A DNA stretch of 7,481 nucleotides from Cryomorphaceae bacterium (GTDB lineage: Bacteria > Bacteroidota > Bacteroidia > Flavobacteriales > Schleiferiaceae), in contig DLWR01000168.1 in the NCBI GenBank assembly GCA_003444795.1, positions 1 through 7,481 of the forward strand, in the 5' to 3' direction. Shown here in pieces: positions 6,352-7,481 of the stretch. The notes beneath the pieces are model-generated. The model had not been told where the DNA came from. It searched no databases and was given only the letters and a program-made list of their open reading frames with translations. The translations under genes and the position numbers were made by a program. Numbering within the stretch: position 1 is the stretch's first letter; each line of letters starts with the position of its first letter.

Positions 6352-6999
6352 CCATGTGGCGGCATCAAAGCGGCGTTGAATGGCAAAAAACTCGGGGAGC
6401 AGCATCACAATCATGGCTGCACTCGCCGCTAAGTTGGCAATGAGTACCCACCCCACTTGCAAATCCGGCAGCCAGAGACCCGCCTTGGGAAGCAGCAGGA
6501 AGAAAGCATAGCAGAGGATAAAGTTGACGGCGATTTGGGTAATCTTGATGGCCACAAAGCGCTTGGCGCGTCGTTGGGCGCGAAGGCGAGCGAAGGGGAC
6601 TGCGGCCACCACATCCATCGCCACGATCCAAGCCATCATGAGCACTAGTTCGGGACGATCGCCCATATGAAGCAGGTCGGCAGTGGGGACATAAAAAAAG
6701 GTCATCGCCGCTAAGAAGAGGCCGGAACTAGTTAGCAAGCTCCACATAGCCGTTGAATACACCGTCGGCTCGTCTGCGCCCTCTTTTTGGCTGACTCTGA
6801 AGTAGGCCGTTTCAAATCCGTAGGTCAAAATGACCATCAGGAAGGCGATGCTCACATATAGCAGAGAATTGACGCCGTATTCAGACTTTGAAAGCACCAC
6901 CGTCAACAAGGGGGTCAAGGCAAAATTGAGCACCCGGGCAAGGATGCTGCTGAGTCCGTAGAGGGCGGTATCCCCCATGAGCGATTTCATGCCCGACAT
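6349..6999 (-). CDS. N-terminal half of a split polysaccharide/lipid flippase (MOP superfamily)
   Basis: The 216-residue product starts MSGMKSLMGDTALYGLSSIL, a typical beginning for Bacteroidota oligosaccharide flippases (short basic start, then the first membrane helix). It has about six hydrophobic helices, with a loop containing RLRAQRRAKRF near residue 145 that should face the cytoplasm by the positive-inside rule. It ends at FDAATW with the TAA at 6349-6351. In intact relatives the protein continues straight into the second half found downstream. Met4 (codon at 6990) is an alternative start and fits better if the transcript begins close to the -7 box at 7004-7011. It is the first gene of the minus-strand operon. 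On its own, half of a 12-14-helix transporter is not expected to work; restart, readthrough or assembly of two halves would be required. Confidence 0.8.
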   Translation of the reverse strand: MSGMKSLMGDTALYGLSSILARVLNFALTPLLTVVLSKSEYGVNSLLYVSIAFLMVILTYGFETAYFRVSQKEGADEPTVYSTAMWSLLTSSGLFLAAMTFFYVPTADLLHMGDRPELVLMMAWIVAMDVVAAVPFARLRAQRRAKRFVAIKITQIAVNFILCYAFFLLLPKAGLWLPDLQVGWVLIANLAASAAMIVMLLPEFFAIQRRFDAATW

Positions 7000-7003
7000 A
7001 CCT

Positions 7004-7011
7004 CAAAGGTA
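7004..7011 (-). promoter_or_regulatory. Promoter -7 box for the envelope operon (TACCTTTG)
   Basis: The minus strand reads TACCTTTG, a perfect match to the Bacteroidota -7 consensus TAnnTTTG. It is followed by AGGT and then the flippase ATG. No clear TTG is seen 19-21 nt upstream. With only 4 nt to the ATG, the transcript would start at or beyond the first ATG, so translation may begin leaderless or at Met4. Confidence 0.55.
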
Positions 7012-7050
7012 CGCGAATGCCCGACTCTTCGTAGGTCTTCCACTGTTGCG

Positions 7051-7058
7051 TTACTTTG
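7051..7058 (+). promoter_or_regulatory. Promoter -7 box for the PLP enzyme gene (TTACTTTG)
   Basis: TTACTTTG matches TAnnTTTG at seven of eight bases if gaps are not allowed, and is followed by CA, as often seen in this phylum. A weak -33 element (TTCG, 7028-7031) lies 19 nt upstream. The GTG start codon follows 4 nt after the box, so the mRNA would be leaderless or nearly so. Confidence 0.45.
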
Positions 7059-7062
7059 CAAC

Positions 7063-7481
7063 GTGGATCCCTACTTCTCTCCCTTTTTAAGCCCTTCGGC
7101 CCTGGCTGAACGCTACCAGCGGCTCGCTCCCCATTTGCAACACACTCCCGTGCTCACATCATCGAGTTTGGATGCCCTTACCAGGGCTTCGCTCTTTTTT
7201 AAATGTGAAAACTTCCAGCGCTCTGGCGCCTTTAAAATGCGGGGGGTCCAAAACGCTTTGCTCGAGTTGGAGCGCTCTGGACTACCGGCTGCTGGGGTTG
7301 TCACGCACTCCAGTGGCAACCACGGACAAGCACTGGGCTGGGCTTGTGCCGAAAAAGGCCTCCCGTGCACGGTCATCATGCCTTCTAATGCGCCCGAATT
7401 TAAAAAACGCGCCGTGGCATTGACTGGGGCGCGCATCGTCGAGTGCACCCCCACACTGGCCGCCCGCACACAAGCCGTCGA
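7063..7481 (+). CDS. PLP-dependent serine racemase/threonine dehydratase family enzyme, 5' part
   Basis: The frame runs from a GTG at 7063 off the right edge, giving the first 139 residues of a fold-type II PLP enzyme. FFKCENFQRSGAFKMRG (residues 45-61) holds the Schiff-base lysine, Lys58. THSSGNHGQA (81-90) is the glycine-rich loop that binds the PLP phosphate and contains Ser84, which matches the second catalytic residue (Ser84) of mammalian serine racemase. PSNAPEFKKRAV further on also fits this group. The overall pattern is closer to serine racemase and serine/threonine dehydratases than to long biosynthetic IlvA. Racemase and dehydratase cannot be told apart, since the metal- and ATP-binding residues lie beyond the edge. 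GTG is chosen because no in-frame ATG exists upstream as far as I read (to 6997) and the first in-frame ATG downstream is Met59, after the catalytic lysine. It is transcribed away from the flippase operon. Confidence 0.88.
   Translation, partial: MDPYFSPFLSPSALAERYQRLAPHLQHTPVLTSSSLDALTRASLFFKCENFQRSGAFKMRGVQNALLELERSGLPAAGVVTHSSGNHGQALGWACAEKGLPCTVIMPSNAPEFKKRAVALTGARIVECTPTLAARTQAV

Noticed and set aside
7113..7469. Minus-strand open frames opposite the PLP enzyme
   Set aside because: The plus strand encodes the PLP lysine and phosphate-loop motifs in one frame, so the minus-strand frames are shadows.
1..7481. CRISPR array, transposon, prophage, tRNA or defence system
   Set aside because: I found no spaced direct repeats of CRISPR length, no transposase or integrase motifs, no terminal inverted repeats and no tRNA-like cloverleaf; the window is packed with recognisable housekeeping and envelope genes.

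Overview
The window looks like a cell-envelope gene cluster from a member of the Bacteroidota, most likely a flavobacterial lineage with a fairly high GC content (about half by eye). Three things point there: a DUF4292 lipoprotein, a Bacteroidota-type gene order (flippase, dUTPase, nucleotidyltransferase, TPR protein, DUF4292, EnvC-like M23 protein), and -7 boxes of the Bacteroidota form TAnnTTTG. There are no clear Shine-Dalgarno sequences, and three proteins carry signal peptides typical of this phylum (cleavage before Gln, or a lipobox). No species can be named from this alone.

Layout, left to right. Positions 1-205 hold the 3' end of a plus-strand gene whose tail resembles the C-terminus of flavobacterial SecA (tentative). 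A 71-base convergent gap (206-276) carries four tandem degenerate octamers and a hairpin that runs into the next stop codon. From 6999 down to 277 everything is on the minus strand and is packed like an operon. In transcription order it encodes a membrane flippase split by an in-frame TAA, dUTPase (dut), a sugar-phosphate nucleotidyltransferase with a hexapeptide-repeat tail, a secreted TPR protein, a DUF4292 lipoprotein, and an EnvC-like coiled-coil/LytM protein. Gaps are 3 nt, 86 nt, 1 nt, a 4-nt ATGA overlap and a 20-nt overlap; the 86-nt gap holds a possible internal promoter. A 63-base divergent intergenic region (7000-7062) separates this operon from a plus-strand PLP enzyme of the serine racemase/threonine dehydratase type, which runs off the right edge.

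How the genes may work together (inference): the nucleotidyltransferase would supply activated sugar, the flippase would move a lipid-linked glycan across the inner membrane, and the secreted TPR protein, lipoprotein and EnvC-like amidase activator act in the periplasm or at the outer membrane. The dUTPase is a housekeeping passenger. I see no CRISPR array, transposon, phage gene, tRNA or rRNA, and no clearly new multi-gene system. The features most worth a second look are the interrupted flippase, the octamer array at the convergent junction, the almost leaderless divergent starts, and the degenerate active site of the LytM domain.
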